Positions 56,137 through 64,000 of a stretch of 64,000 nucleotides of DNA are shown piece after piece (the stretch's first letter is position 1; each line of letters starts with the position of its first letter). The translations under genes were made by a program, and so were the position numbers. Origin of the DNA: Mycolicibacterium rhodesiae NBB3 (GTDB lineage Bacteria; Actinomycetota; Actinomycetes; Mycobacteriales; Mycobacteriaceae); NCBI RefSeq assembly GCF_000230895.2, contig NC_016604.1, positions 2,542,001 to 2,606,000 on the forward strand. Direction: 5' to 3'. Below the pieces are notes generated by a model. It had not been told where the DNA came from. It saw only the letters and a list, made by a program, of their open reading frames with translations, and made no database searches.

Positions 56137-56541
56137 CGCACCTCCCAATTATCTGTACCCGTTGGTAGCACTCAATATATCTGTGTACCCCGGTGACATT
56201 CAAGCCACCGCGCGAATTGTCACATCTGCAACACAGGGCTCATTGGTTGGGCGCAGGGTGCCCTCGGCGCGACCCTTACTGGGGCCCGCGTGGGGTGCGA
56301 GGAACGGGGACGGGCTGACGGGGACCGGCTCGAGGTTGGCCCCAGTGCGCGGATTCCCGGCCGCAGCGGCCAGGTAGCCGATTTTGCTGGGGGCCAGAAC
56401 CGTCATCGCGATGCCCGACGCCGCGGATCATGCTGGCCGAGAGCCCGGCGAGTAATTGTCGAGCGGTGGCGGCGCGCGCTAGGAGGCAATAAGCTACGGC
56501 CATCAACCGCTAGTCATACAGACCGTGGAGGTCGGGCGCAC
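56137..56541. other. 405-bp intergenic region upstream of desA1
   Basis: It contains the desA1 promoter (56148-56175) with nearby repeated TATCTGTACCC/TATCTGTGTACCCC segments that might bind the desaturase regulator MadR, and the upstream region of the PASTA-like gene. Open frames on both strands here lack family signs; I see no other gene. Confidence 0.6.
56148..56175 (-). promoter_or_regulatory. promoter of desA1
   Basis: On the minus strand TTGAGT (56170-56175), a 16-nt spacer and GATAAT (56148-56153), about 12 nt before the desA1 start codon, so the leader is very short. Confidence 0.6.
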
Positions 56542-56964
56542 GTGAAGAAGCTCATCGTTCTAGGGGCGGGCCCGCTGGTCGCCGCCGCCGCGTCGGCCGT
56601 GCTGTTCGGCGCAGGCACCGCGGCAGCTGCCCCGGATGTCGTGGGCCAGAAGTACTCCGATGCCAAAACGGCCATCGAGGATGGCGGCGGCACCGCAGTC
56701 ATCTCGTCGCGGTTCGGCGACAAGCTCGACGAGGGCGACTGCATCGTCACCAACGCGATGGACGCGTCCTTCCTGCGCGACGGTGCCGATGACGGTGGTC
56801 AGGTCAATGTCGTGCTGAACTGCAGCGGCGCCTACGCAACAGCCACCAATCCCGGGTCGTCCGTGGCGAGTCCGCTCGGCAGCGCTGCCAAGTCCGAGGC
56901 CGAGAAGCAGGCCGCCGAGGAGGAACAGCAGGCCCTCGAAGAGGCTTCCACGCCCGACGAGTAA
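56542..56964 (+). CDS. secreted PASTA-like protein
   Basis: 140 residues from GTG 56542. The signal peptide (KKLIVLGAGPLVAAAASAVL, ending near AAA) precedes PDVVGQKYSDAKTAIEDGGGTAVISSRFGDKLDEGDCIVTNA, the pattern of a PASTA domain (P-x-V-x-G-x-x-x-x-x-A), with two Cys. The C-terminus is a charged helix rich in Glu/Ala. It probably sits in the envelope; the ligand is unknown. Confidence 0.75.
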   Translation: MKKLIVLGAGPLVAAAASAVLFGAGTAAAAPDVVGQKYSDAKTAIEDGGGTAVISSRFGDKLDEGDCIVTNAMDASFLRDGADDGGQVNVVLNCSGAYATATNPGSSVASPLGSAAKSEAEKQAAEEEQQALEEASTPDE

Positions 56965-56967
56965 GGG

Positions 56968-57552
56968 TCAGTAGCTCGACACCCGGCTCAGCAGCATCTC
57001 CACGCAGTAGTCGATGAACTGTTCGCGTGTGGCTGCGAGCCTGCCGTTCAAGTACGCGGTGAACAACGCCGTCAGCGCACCGATCAATCCGGTGGCGACC
57101 ATCGCCGCGTGCGCAGGATCGCCGATGCGAGTCAGCTTGCGTTGCACCAGCTCGATGAAGCTCGGCATCCATTCGGCTCCCGAGCGGGTCAGCACGGGCT
57201 CCTTGGTCGGCGCCAGCAGCAGGACACGGCCGCGTGCCGGATCGTCCACCATCAACGCGACGAACTGCTCCACCGCGTCCCGCGGCGTTTTGGCGTTCGT
57301 CAGCGCAGCCATCGCTCGCGCGCACACGTCGTCGTATACCGCACGGACGAACTCGTCGCGGTCGGCGAAGCTCTCGTAGAAGTAGCGCTCGGTCAGGCCG
57401 GCCGACCGGCACACCGCCCGAACTGTGAGGTCAGGCCCCTGCGCGCTACCAAGGCGTGCGACGCCGGCGGCGATCAGTTCGTCGCGGCGCAGGGCCTGGC
57501 GGTCCTGTAGGGGCATGCCGGACCACCGGCCGCGTCGTTGACCCGAAGGCAC
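56968..57552 (-). CDS. TetR-family transcriptional regulator
   Basis: 194 residues. GTG at 57552 is placed 4-5 nt after a perfect AGGAGG box, so upstream starts are rejected. The HTH is RDELIAAGVARLGSAQGPDLTVRAVCRSAGLTERYFYESFADRDEF; the rest is the helical ligand-binding domain (ALTALFTAYLNGRLAATREQF). It faces the MpaB-like gene and an inverted repeat (57569-57594) lies between the two starts, its likely operator. Equivalent to Rv0825c by position. Confidence 0.88.
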   Translation of the reverse strand: MPSGQRRGRWSGMPLQDRQALRRDELIAAGVARLGSAQGPDLTVRAVCRSAGLTERYFYESFADRDEFVRAVYDDVCARAMAALTNAKTPRDAVEQFVALMVDDPARGRVLLLAPTKEPVLTRSGAEWMPSFIELVQRKLTRIGDPAHAAMVATGLIGALTALFTAYLNGRLAATREQFIDYCVEMLLSRVSSY

Positions 57553-57568
57553 ATCCCTCCTAAACTCG

Positions 57569-57594
57569 ATTCTGACAACGCCTGTAGTCAGAAT
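57569..57594. promoter_or_regulatory. TetR operator candidate
   Basis: ATTCTGAC (57569-57576) and GTCAGAAT (57587-57594) are perfect 8-bp arms with a 10-bp centre, midway between the divergent TetR and MpaB-like genes. Confidence 0.65.
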
Positions 57595-57626
57595 AGGCGA
57601 TCCCGACTGGATGGGAAGCTTCGTCA

Positions 57627-58634
57627 GTGACTCAAGATACGTCCGCGACGTGCCCGGTAGGTACCGAAGCCGCCACTGCGGCAGCTGGGTGCCCGGTTTC
57701 GTCCGGTGGATATGACGCCCTGCCGGAACCGCTCGGCCCCGATTCACTGACCTGGAAGTACTTCGGTAGGTGGACCGGAATGCTGCAGGGTCCGTGGGCC
57801 GGTTCGATGCAGAACATGCATCCGCAATTGGGCGCCGCGGTGCAGCAGCATTCGATCTTCTTCATGGAGCGGATGCCCCGGCTATTCCGGTCGGTCTACC
57901 CGATCGGCGGGGTGGTGTTCGACGGCGACCGCGCACCCAAGACCGGGGCGGAGGTCCGCGACTACCACATCGGGATCAAGGGCGTCGACGACCAGGGTCG
58001 CCGGTACAGCGCGCTCAACCCCGACGTGTTCTATTGGGCGCACGCGACGTTCTTCAAATCCACGCTGCTGGCCGCGGAGTGGCTCGGTGGCGGACTGACC
58101 GAGGCGCAGCGGCGCCAGCTGTTCGACGAGCACATCACGTGGTACCGGATGTACGGCATGAGCATGCGACCGGTGCCGAAATCGTGGGAGGAATTCCAGG
58201 AGTACTGGGATCACATGTGCCACAACGTATTGGAGAACAACTGGGCGGCGCGTGAGGTGCTCGACCTGTCGTCGATGACCAAGCATCCTTCGCTCGAGTG
58301 GATGCCGGATTGGCTGTGGCGACTGAACGTGGCGGGGATGCAGCGGTTCTTCAATTTCACGACCGTTGGGCTGTTCGACCCTGCCGTACGCGAGCTCATG
58401 GGGTACACCTGGTCACCCCGCCAGGAGCGGCTGCACCGCCTGTTCGGCAAGACGGTCTACTGGGTCGTCAGGCTGCTCCCGAAACGCATGATGATGCACC
58501 CGCGAAAGCGCTCGGCGTGGGACCGTGCGACGGGCCGGCTGCCAGCCGACTCGCCGCTGGTCGAGACTCCGGCACGCAATCTGCCGCCGGTGGAGTACCG
58601 CGACAACCCGCACTACTACTCGCCGAAGGTCTGA
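57627..58634 (+). CDS. oxygenase MpaB family protein (DUF2236)
   Basis: 335 residues, GTG start. Motifs DYHIGIKGVDDQGRRYSALNPDVFYWAHATFFKS and HITWYRMYGMSMRPVPKSWEEFQEYWDHM are those of DUF2236/MpaB-like haem proteins, a family that includes latex-clearing and mycophenolic-acid oxygenases. The His in YWAHATF probably binds haem. Controlled by the divergent TetR regulator; Rv0826 is the relative. Substrate unknown. Confidence 0.9.
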   Translation: MTQDTSATCPVGTEAATAAAGCPVSSGGYDALPEPLGPDSLTWKYFGRWTGMLQGPWAGSMQNMHPQLGAAVQQHSIFFMERMPRLFRSVYPIGGVVFDGDRAPKTGAEVRDYHIGIKGVDDQGRRYSALNPDVFYWAHATFFKSTLLAAEWLGGGLTEAQRRQLFDEHITWYRMYGMSMRPVPKSWEEFQEYWDHMCHNVLENNWAAREVLDLSSMTKHPSLEWMPDWLWRLNVAGMQRFFNFTTVGLFDPAVRELMGYTWSPRQERLHRLFGKTVYWVVRLLPKRMMMHPRKRSAWDRATGRLPADSPLVETPARNLPPVEYRDNPHYYSPKV

Positions 58635-58637
58635 TCG

Positions 58638-58994
58638 TCACCGGCGCACGGTGTGGTGAGACCACATGGCGCCGTCGAAATAGCGCATCTGACAACGGTT
58701 TTGCGGATCAGGAAACCAGCCCGCCTGAATCGGCGGGTACCGGCCGAACACACCTCGTTGATCGCCTGCCAGGCTCAGCCGGTACTCGTAGTCTGCGCGG
58801 GCACGAAGACCCGCGTCGCGGATGACGTGTGCTTTCCTGCGGCGGTTGAGGGCCAAGAGCAGTCCGACGATCACCGTGACCACGAGCGCTTCGTACCACC
58901 CGTTGGCGAGCCACCAGAACGTCACGAGCGCAGCGGCGCCGGTGACGACGGGATGACGCCGCCAGAACGGCGGCCGGACCTGCCGGTGGAGCAC
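58638..58994 (-). CDS. membrane protein with C-terminal DUF2510 domain
   Basis: 118 residues from a GTG at 58994. Two membrane segments (HPVVTGAAALVTFWWLANGW and ALVVTVIVGLLLAL) and a C-terminal AGWFPDPQNRCQMRYFDGAMWSHHT, the DUF2510 signature (GWYPDP--....RYWDG--WT). DUF2510 is thought to mediate protein or wall contacts in actinobacteria. Convergent with the MpaB-like gene. Confidence 0.83.
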   Translation of the reverse strand: MLHRQVRPPFWRRHPVVTGAAALVTFWWLANGWYEALVVTVIVGLLLALNRRRKAHVIRDAGLRARADYEYRLSLAGDQRGVFGRYPPIQAGWFPDPQNRCQMRYFDGAMWSHHTVRR

Positions 58995-59116
58995 ATCGTG
59001 AGATTACTCGGTGTCCGATTGCCGCGTGCCACGTCAGGCTCGCGCTCGTCTCACGAACCGGTGCACCTCTGCCGGCCGCCTGTGCCACGATCTTGAAACC
59101 CGGTCGGGGAGGCGGA

Positions 59117-60184
59117 ATGCGGAGATGGCGGGCGCTGTGCGCGGCGAGCGCGATGGTTGTCGTGAGCGGCGCCTGGGCGGTGCCGTCGCTCGCCGACGCC
59201 GGCTGTTTCGACCGCACCACGCAGCCGTACACCTCGGTGGTGGACAGTCATTTCCACCTGCGTCCATTCGGCGGCCCCGGCATACCGCTGACGGAGATGG
59301 GTGAGTACTGGCGACAGACCGGGGTGCGGTACGTGAACCTGTACGGCATCGGGCAGATCCTGCCGGTGGACTCGCCGTGCATCTACTACCTGGACTGCCT
59401 CGGCACACCCGTTCTCCCGAGTCCCAAGAACGACGTCGAGAATGCACAGGACGTCGCGCAGACCAACGTCGACGGCGTGCATCTCACCCTCTCGATGACG
59501 TTCCCCGATCTGGCCAACCCCGGAGGCATCCTCGACCAGATGCGCCAACTCGATTCGGCGTACCCGGGCAAGTTTCACTGGATGGGCGAAGTCAACCTGA
59601 TGAAACAGGCCCTGCTGGGCAACGGCGCACAACCGGCCACCCTGGGCGCCATCGTGTCCTGGTCGCCGTTCATGGACGAACTCCGTCGGCGCGACATGCC
59701 CATCAACATTCATTCCGATTTGGGCAACGACGCGGACCCGCTGAAGTTCCTCTATCTGATGGAGACCGTGCTGACCCTCTACCCCGAGAACAAGATCGTG
59801 TGGGCACACATGGGCCTGTCCAACGAGCTGAAGACAATCGACCCGGCGCTGCACATCGCCACCCTCCGGCGCGTGATGGATCAGCACCCGAACCTGTACC
59901 TGGATATCAGTTGGCGCGTTCTGGAAGATTCGTACTTCTCGCGTGGGCCGGTCAGAGAGCAGTACGTGCCCTTCTTCGACCAGTACTCGTCCAGGGTCAT
60001 TCCGGGAACAGACTTCGTCGCGTCCAGGAAGAAGGATTTCGCGGTCTACGCCGAAGAGCTCGACGTGACCAGCCGGATCAACAAGTACCTGAACGACAAG
60101 GCATTCCGAGACATCGCGCTCGGGCAGAGTTACTTCGACCTGCTTGGGCTGCCGGAGCAGGCGCCACCGGTTTGTGCAGCTTGA
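59117..60184 (+). CDS. secreted amidohydrolase-family protein
   Basis: 355 residues. The signal peptide (RWRALCAASAMVVVSGAWAV) ends near SLADAG. The metal-dependent hydrolase domain includes VVDSHFHLRPFG (HxH), WMGEVNLMKQAL, NIHSDLGNDADP (His), KIVWAHMGLS (His) and RVIPGTDFVAS (Asp), consistent with amidohydrolase_2-type TIM barrels. Export is unusual for that family. The ATG at 59117 has a GGGGAGG box nearby. Substrate unknown. Confidence 0.82.
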   Translation: MRRWRALCAASAMVVVSGAWAVPSLADAGCFDRTTQPYTSVVDSHFHLRPFGGPGIPLTEMGEYWRQTGVRYVNLYGIGQILPVDSPCIYYLDCLGTPVLPSPKNDVENAQDVAQTNVDGVHLTLSMTFPDLANPGGILDQMRQLDSAYPGKFHWMGEVNLMKQALLGNGAQPATLGAIVSWSPFMDELRRRDMPINIHSDLGNDADPLKFLYLMETVLTLYPENKIVWAHMGLSNELKTIDPALHIATLRRVMDQHPNLYLDISWRVLEDSYFSRGPVREQYVPFFDQYSSRVIPGTDFVASRKKDFAVYAEELDVTSRINKYLNDKAFRDIALGQSYFDLLGLPEQAPPVCAA

Positions 60185-60205
60185 CGGCGGTGACGCGGCC
60201 GGTGG

Positions 60206-60278
60206 TGCCCCCACCAGGGCTCGAACCTGGGACCTGCGGATTAAAAGTCCGTAGCTCTACCAACTGAGCTATAGGGGC
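60206..60278 (-). tRNA. tRNA-Lys (anticodon TTT)
   Basis: 73 nt on the minus strand. The acceptor arms GCCCCTA/TGGGGGC pair, TAGCTCAGTTGGTAGAGCTA is the D arm, CGGACTTTTAATCCG gives anticodon TTT and GGTTCGAGCC the T loop. No CCA is encoded. Confidence 0.97.
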
Positions 60279-60433
60279 GCGAGGGATCAGGATACTGGGT
60301 GCCTCGGGAGGGTAAGAGCCGGCGACCCGGGAATGACCTCGGGGACCGCGTTTGAGGATTGGGGTGCCGGTACCCTAAGCTATCGAAGCTCCCAGCGTCA
60401 CAGCGTTGCGAGTACCCCGGAGAGATTCGGCTG

Positions 60434-60506
60434 GCCCCCTTCGTCTAGCGGCCTAGGACGCCGCCCTTTCAAGGCGGTAGCGCGGGTTCGAATCCCGTAG
60501 GGGGTA
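60434..60506 (+). tRNA. tRNA-Glu (anticodon TTC)
   Basis: 73 nt. Acceptor GCCCCCT pairs with AGGGGGT (one G-U). The anticodon arm CCGCCCTTTCAAGGCGG reads TTC, and GGGTTCGAATCCC is the T arm. Confidence 0.97.
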
Positions 60507-60553
60507 CGCGCGGCGACCCGTACGATAGGAAGCCGCATAGCGTAGTAAAGCAA

Positions 60554-60630
60554 GGCCCTGTGGCGCAGTTGGTTAGCGCGCCGCCCTGTCACGGCGGAGG
60601 TCGCGGGTTCGAGTCCCGTCAGGGTCGCCA
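60554..60630 (+). tRNA. tRNA-Asp (anticodon GTC), CCA encoded
   Basis: Acceptor GGCCCTG/CAGGGTC, anticodon arm CCGCCCTGTCACGGCGG with GTC, T arm GCGGGTTCGAGTCCCGT. The discriminator G at 60627 is followed by an encoded CCA. Confidence 0.97.
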
Positions 60631-60677
60631 CCTTTGTGGCGAGGCACTTTGGTTCGCGACATGAGCCGGTGCCTTCC

Positions 60678-60754
60678 GGCCAGGTAGCTCAGTTGGTACG
60701 AGCGTCCGCCTGAAAAGCGGAAGGTCGCCGGTTCGATCCCGGCCCTGGCCACCA
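60678..60754 (+). tRNA. tRNA-Phe (anticodon GAA), CCA encoded
   Basis: Acceptor GGCCAGG/CCTGGCC, anticodon arm TCCGCCTGAAAAGCGGA with GAA, T arm GCCGGTTCGATCCCGGC, discriminator A at 60751 and CCA encoded to 60754. The Lys-Glu-Asp-Phe grouping is the same as in M. tuberculosis. Confidence 0.97.
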
Positions 60755-60888
60755 GATTCACTGCGACATCCCTACTGCGGTACCGCTACGTACCGTCGGT
60801 GATGTCTTTGCTGGGGAGTGGCCTGGTTCCGCGTGCCGCGAGGTCGGCCGATATGCTGGCGGGTACTCCATCGTCGACGAGGAGCACC

Positions 60889-61767
60889 ATGAGCAAATCC
60901 AAGCGCACGATCAGCGGCCGTACCGTCGTCATCACCGGTGCTGCATCGGGCATCGGCCGTGCGCTGGCGCAACGTCTCTCGGCACACGGCTGCGCGGTGG
61001 CCATCGCCGATGTTGACGAGAACGGTCTCAAGGAGACCGACGCCTCGCTGAACGGAAACACCCTGGTGCGAGTGCTCGATGTGCGCGACGCCGAAGCTCA
61101 GCGCGACTTCGCCGCAGAGGTGCGTGAGTGGGCCCCGACGCCGATCGGCGCGGTGTTCAACAACGCGGGTGTAGCGGTTGCGGCCACCGTGCTCCACGGT
61201 GCCCCCGAGGACGACACTTGGTTGTGGGACATCAACTTCCACGGCGTGGTCAATGGCACCAGAGCGTTTCTGCCCATCCTCGTCGAACAGGACGAAGGCG
61301 TCATCGTCAACACTTCGAGTGTCTATGGCCTCTTGGCGGTGCCAGTACAAAGCGCCTACTCGGCGTCCAAGTTCGCGGTCCGCGGATTCACCGATTCTTT
61401 GCGGCATGAACTGCGCGGCACCGGCGTCGCTGCCATCACAGTGCATCCCGGCGGGATCCGCACCAACATCGTGCACAATGCGCGATTCCGCGAGGGATCC
61501 GATGGCATAGGCATGGACCGCGAGCAGATGGCGCAGAATTTCGCGGCGGTCGCCATGACAGAGCCGGCCAAAGCGGCCGAGAAGATTCACCGGGGAGTGG
61601 AGAAGGGCAAGGCCCGAATCCTCATCGGACCCGACGCATACCTGTTGGACACAGTTGCCAGGGTCGCGCCCGCGAACGGGTTCGAGTGGATCAGCAAGTT
61701 CGGGAACGTGCTCGGGAAGGCGTCCGGGAAGCTGTCGCAGGTGCGGAACAGGGCACACGCCGACTAG
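60889..61767 (+). CDS. SDR family oxidoreductase
   Basis: 292 residues, start ATG after a GGAG box. VVITGAASGIGRALAQRL is the cofactor motif, FNNAGVAVAATV the NNAG motif, VNTSSVYGLLAV and YSASKFAVRGFTDSLRHEL the catalytic Ser and Tyr-Lys. The C-terminal extension (KAAEKIHRGVEKGKARILIGPDA) is typical of mycobacterial lipid-associated SDRs. It overlaps the convergent quinone-oxidoreductase gene by 4 bp. Substrate unknown. Confidence 0.92.
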   Translation: MSKSKRTISGRTVVITGAASGIGRALAQRLSAHGCAVAIADVDENGLKETDASLNGNTLVRVLDVRDAEAQRDFAAEVREWAPTPIGAVFNNAGVAVAATVLHGAPEDDTWLWDINFHGVVNGTRAFLPILVEQDEGVIVNTSSVYGLLAVPVQSAYSASKFAVRGFTDSLRHELRGTGVAAITVHPGGIRTNIVHNARFREGSDGIGMDREQMAQNFAAVAMTEPAKAAEKIHRGVEKGKARILIGPDAYLLDTVARVAPANGFEWISKFGNVLGKASGKLSQVRNRAHAD

Positions 61768-62768
61768 GGGACCAGCACGACCTTGCCGACGTTCTCGCGG
61801 GCGGCGAGGATGCGGTGTGCCTCCGGCGCGTTGTCGAAAGGCACCGCCGCGTGCACAACCGGGGACACGATCCCATCTGCCATGGCGTGCGACAGAGGAG
61901 CAATCCACGGTTCCAGCGTGCCGCGGTCGTCCCACAGCGCCAGCATGTTGAGCCCGATGACGGCCTTGGAGTCGGAGAGCTGCTTGGTCAGGTTGAAGCC
62001 GCGCAGCATCGGCAGTAACTGCGGCAAAACGGTACGCAGCGAACGCTTCTCACCCTGCTGCAAGGCGGAGATGCCGTAGGCGACCAGCCTGCCGCCCGGC
62101 CGGAGCAGGCGGTAGGAGCGGGGCAGTGACGCACCACCGATCGCATCGAGCACGATGTCGTACGGCGGTAGGTCCTTCCACCACCCGTCGCGCCGGTAGT
62201 CGATGGTGCGGTCCACGCCCATCTCGGTCAGCGCCTTGTGCTTCCCGGGGGACGCGGTGCCGTGGATCTCGACTCCCGCCGGCTTGGCGAGCTGGATCGC
62301 GGCGATACCGACGCCGCCCGCCGCCGCATGGATGAGGACGCGTTCACCCGACCGAAGCGATCCGTACCCGTACAGCGCGGCCCACGCGGTGGAGTAGTTG
62401 ACCGGCACTGCGGCGCCCTGCTCGAAGGTGAGCGTGTCCGGCAGCGGCACGGTATCGCCGGCATTGACGTTGACGATCTCGGCGTAGCCGCCGAAACGCG
62501 TTCCCGCCAAGACTCGTTCATTAATGCGTGAGGTGTCGACGCCGTCGCCCACCGCTTCGATCGTGCCCGCAACTTCGTAACCGACGACGCAAGGTGGTTT
62601 CGGAGCCTCGGGATACAGGCCGACACGGGCGAGGTGGTCGGCGAAGTTCACCCCCGCGGCGCGGACCGCGATGCGCACCTGGCCGGCCGCGGGCGGCGGT
62701 GGGTCGGGCCGCTGCTGAGCCTTGAGTACCGAAAGATCACCGTGCTTGGTGATGACGACGGCGCGCAC
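61764..62768 (-). CDS. zinc-independent quinone oxidoreductase-like (MDR) protein
   Basis: 334 residues from GTG 62768. AGVNFADHLARVGLYPEAPKPPCVVGYEVAGTIEAVGDGV and GERVLIHAAAGGVGIAAIQLAK are MDR motifs with the AxxGxxG nucleotide-binding site; no catalytic zinc ligands are seen, placing it with quinone/enoyl reductases (synaptic-vesicle VAT-1-like). The start follows the lactonase-like gene stop by 2 bp; upstream codons would overlap that gene, so GTG is chosen. Confidence 0.9.
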   Translation of the reverse strand: MRAVVITKHGDLSVLKAQQRPDPPPPAAGQVRIAVRAAGVNFADHLARVGLYPEAPKPPCVVGYEVAGTIEAVGDGVDTSRINERVLAGTRFGGYAEIVNVNAGDTVPLPDTLTFEQGAAVPVNYSTAWAALYGYGSLRSGERVLIHAAAGGVGIAAIQLAKPAGVEIHGTASPGKHKALTEMGVDRTIDYRRDGWWKDLPPYDIVLDAIGGASLPRSYRLLRPGGRLVAYGISALQQGEKRSLRTVLPQLLPMLRGFNLTKQLSDSKAVIGLNMLALWDDRGTLEPWIAPLSHAMADGIVSPVVHAAVPFDNAPEAHRILAARENVGKVVLVP

Positions 62769-62770
62769 GG

Positions 62771-63556
62771 CTACGCGGTCTCTTTTGCGTGGTCGAACAG
62801 GCTTGCGTCGTGGGCGCACACCATCAGCAGGTCGGGCTCTTGACGCTGGTACAGCTCGGTGAGGCGAGCGTGGTTGTCCGCCACCTTCTTTCGATCGAAG
62901 GCGAGCAGCGGTTCGATGATCTGGATCGGGCGAGGAACCGGCGAGCGTCCGTCCAGGGTGCCTTCAGCGTAGAACGCGTCCCCGCAATGCAGCACCCAGC
63001 GATGCCCCGCGTCGACGGCGATGCACGCGTGGCCTCTGGTATGGCCGGGCAGTGAAATCAGCACGATTCCGGGTGCGATCTCGGTGAGTTCTTTTGCGGC
63101 GGCGAACCCGCGCCATTTCTCGCCGTCGGGGCTGTGCTCGACGATCTTTGGCCCGTGCGCCCACTGGGCGGCCCGGAAGCGGGTCCTCTCCCGGAACGAC
63201 GGATTCCGCACGGCGCCTTCGATTTCTGCGCTCGTGGCATGGATCTGCGCGTCAGGAAAATCGGAGATGCCGCCGATGTGGTCCATATCGAAATGCGTGA
63301 CCACGATGTGGCGTACGTCCTCGCGGGTGAAGCCGAGTTCCTCGATGTGGCGCAGTGCCGTCTCACCTTTCGACAACACGGGATTGAACAGGTGGCGTGT
63401 CGGCCCGACCCGTTTGGGGTCGAGACAGTCTTGCGTGCCGTAACCCGTGTCGACCAGCACGAGCCCGTTGTCTGTCTCGACGAGCAGCACATGACAGACG
63501 ATGACCGGTGTCGTGTACGGCCGCATCGTTCCGCAGTTCAGGTGGTGGACCTTCAC
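62771..63556 (-). CDS. MBL-fold hydrolase, N-acyl homoserine lactonase type
   Basis: 261 residues from a GTG. The metal motif [10 protein letters not shown] (HxDxDH), [24 protein letters not shown] (His), LHCGDAFY (Asp) are all in place. These are the features of AHL-lactonase-like members of the metallo-beta-lactamase family. Whether it degrades quorum signals or a metabolic lactone is open. Its start overlaps the upstream SnoaL gene by 4 bp, and the MDR gene follows at once: one operon of three. Confidence 0.88.
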   Translation of the reverse strand: MKVHHLNCGTMRPYTTPVIVCHVLLVETDNGLVLVDTGYGTQDCLDPKRVGPTRHLFNPVLSKGETALRHIEELGFTREDVRHIVVTHFDMDHIGGISDFPDAQIHATSAEIEGAVRNPSFRERTRFRAAQWAHGPKIVEHSPDGEKWRGFAAAKELTEIAPGIVLISLPGHTRGHACIAVDAGHRWVLHCGDAFYAEGTLDGRSPVPRPIQIIEPLLAFDRKKVADNHARLTELYQRQEPDLLMVCAHDASLFDHAKETA

Positions 63557-64000
63557 AGTTCTCCCGTCCCGACCATCGCCAGCAGTTCGCCCCGACCTAT
63601 CTGGGTGACCAGGCTGGCCGAATCGAAGTAGATGCGTTCGTTGACCACTCGATCTCCGTCGAAGTAGAACACCGCGATGATCGGCACCCGGAACGCCTTA
63701 CCCGTCGGCGGCAGGCCGTGGAACTCGCCGAGATTGGTTCCCAGCAGATCGAATTCGACGATAACGGCCTCATCGGCGACGTGGAAGCGGGCGTTGTCAT
63801 GCCGCTGGTCCGGGAAGGCGGTTCGGGTGGTCTGGTAGTACCCCATCACCTCGTCGTCGCCGTCGAAGACCTGGCCGGTGGCCATGATCTCGTAGTGCGG
63901 ATGACCGTTAAAGGTGGCCAGGGTGCGGTCGAACTCTTTGGTCACCTCGGTGTCCATGTGCTCGCGGATGACCGCGAGCCGTCGGTCACGCAGATCGTCT
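63553..64000 (-). CDS. SnoaL-like / ester-cyclase-type protein (runs off window)
   Basis: The frame is open from 64000 to the stop at 63553 without a start codon forced by the sequence; an internal ATG lies at 63957, but upstream codons ([12 protein letters not shown]) fit the family, so the gene probably begins beyond the window. [72 protein letters not shown] is the classical SnoaL fold. First gene of the three-gene operon. Confidence 0.85.
   Translation of the reverse strand, partial: DDLRDRRLAVIREHMDTEVTKEFDRTLATFNGHPHYEIMATGQVFDGDDEVMGYYQTTRTAFPDQRHDNARFHVADEAVIVEFDLLGTNLGEFHGLPPTGKAFRVPIIAVFYFDGDRVVNERIYFDSASLVTQIGRGELLAMVGTGEL

Overview
The window comes from a fast-growing mycobacterium (Mycolicibacterium type). 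Base composition is high-GC, GTG starts and 4-bp gene overlaps are frequent, and the order of core genes follows the M. tuberculosis Rv0799c-Rv0826 segment: DyP peroxidase, pepC, a VOC protein, purL, a CPBP protease, an SCP-like protein, purF, purM, a DUF3073 protein, ygfZ, pabC, nitrobindin, sseC, cysA2, thiX, lmeA, glnR, mshD, pst/phoU, an LCP protein, dus, desA1 and an MpaB-like protein. The species cannot be named from the sequence. All family assignments are from reading motifs; no search was run.

Core layout. 0-1.4 kb holds the start of a DyP peroxidase and the M18 aminopeptidase. 4.6-19.3 kb holds purine synthesis (purL, purF, purM) mixed with an SDR, a CPBP protease, an orphan MCE protein, YgfZ and PabC. 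39.8-51.4 kb holds a solute-binding lipoprotein, nitrobindin, a cysteine/sulfur operon with a polycysteine leader ORF, thiX, lmeA, glnR, mshD, the full pstSCAB phosphate transporter and phoU. 51.5-64 kb holds an LCP cell-wall ligase, dus, desA1, a TetR/MpaB pair, four tRNA genes (Lys, Glu, Asp, Phe) and dehydrogenase, lactonase-like and SnoaL genes.

Three accessory blocks interrupt this order. Block 1 (about 1.43-4.52 kb) carries a bacterial eRF1-like (baeRF) gene and a TerC-family membrane protein gene. They point away from each other and flank a winged-helix gene. Each has an almost identical promoter followed by a yybP-ykoY (Mn2+) riboswitch. The right edge of the block repeats the last 12 codons of pepC, a scar of the insertion.

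Block 2 (about 19.3-27.3 kb) looks like a peptide- or protein-export system. It encodes an ABC exporter with two cyclic-nucleotide-binding domains and a C39 peptidase, a PpiC-like partner, an FHA-nucleotide cyclase, a kinase-like protein of unknown function, a small double-glycine leader protein ending in the SDxRxK motif of S74 intramolecular chaperones, and a second ORF carrying the rest of that S74 domain. I consider this the best candidate for an undescribed system: export of a self-processing cargo, gated by a locally made cyclic nucleotide.

Block 3 (about 27.36-39.60 kb) is an integrated phage-satellite or phiRv-like element. It has a tyrosine integrase, a small serine recombinase, an excisionase-like gene, a Prim-Pol/RepA-type replication protein next to a dense repeat array that looks like an origin, a capsid-like gene, a TIGR02391-type protein, and matching repeats at both ends that look like att core and arm sites. 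No portal, large terminase or tail gene is visible.
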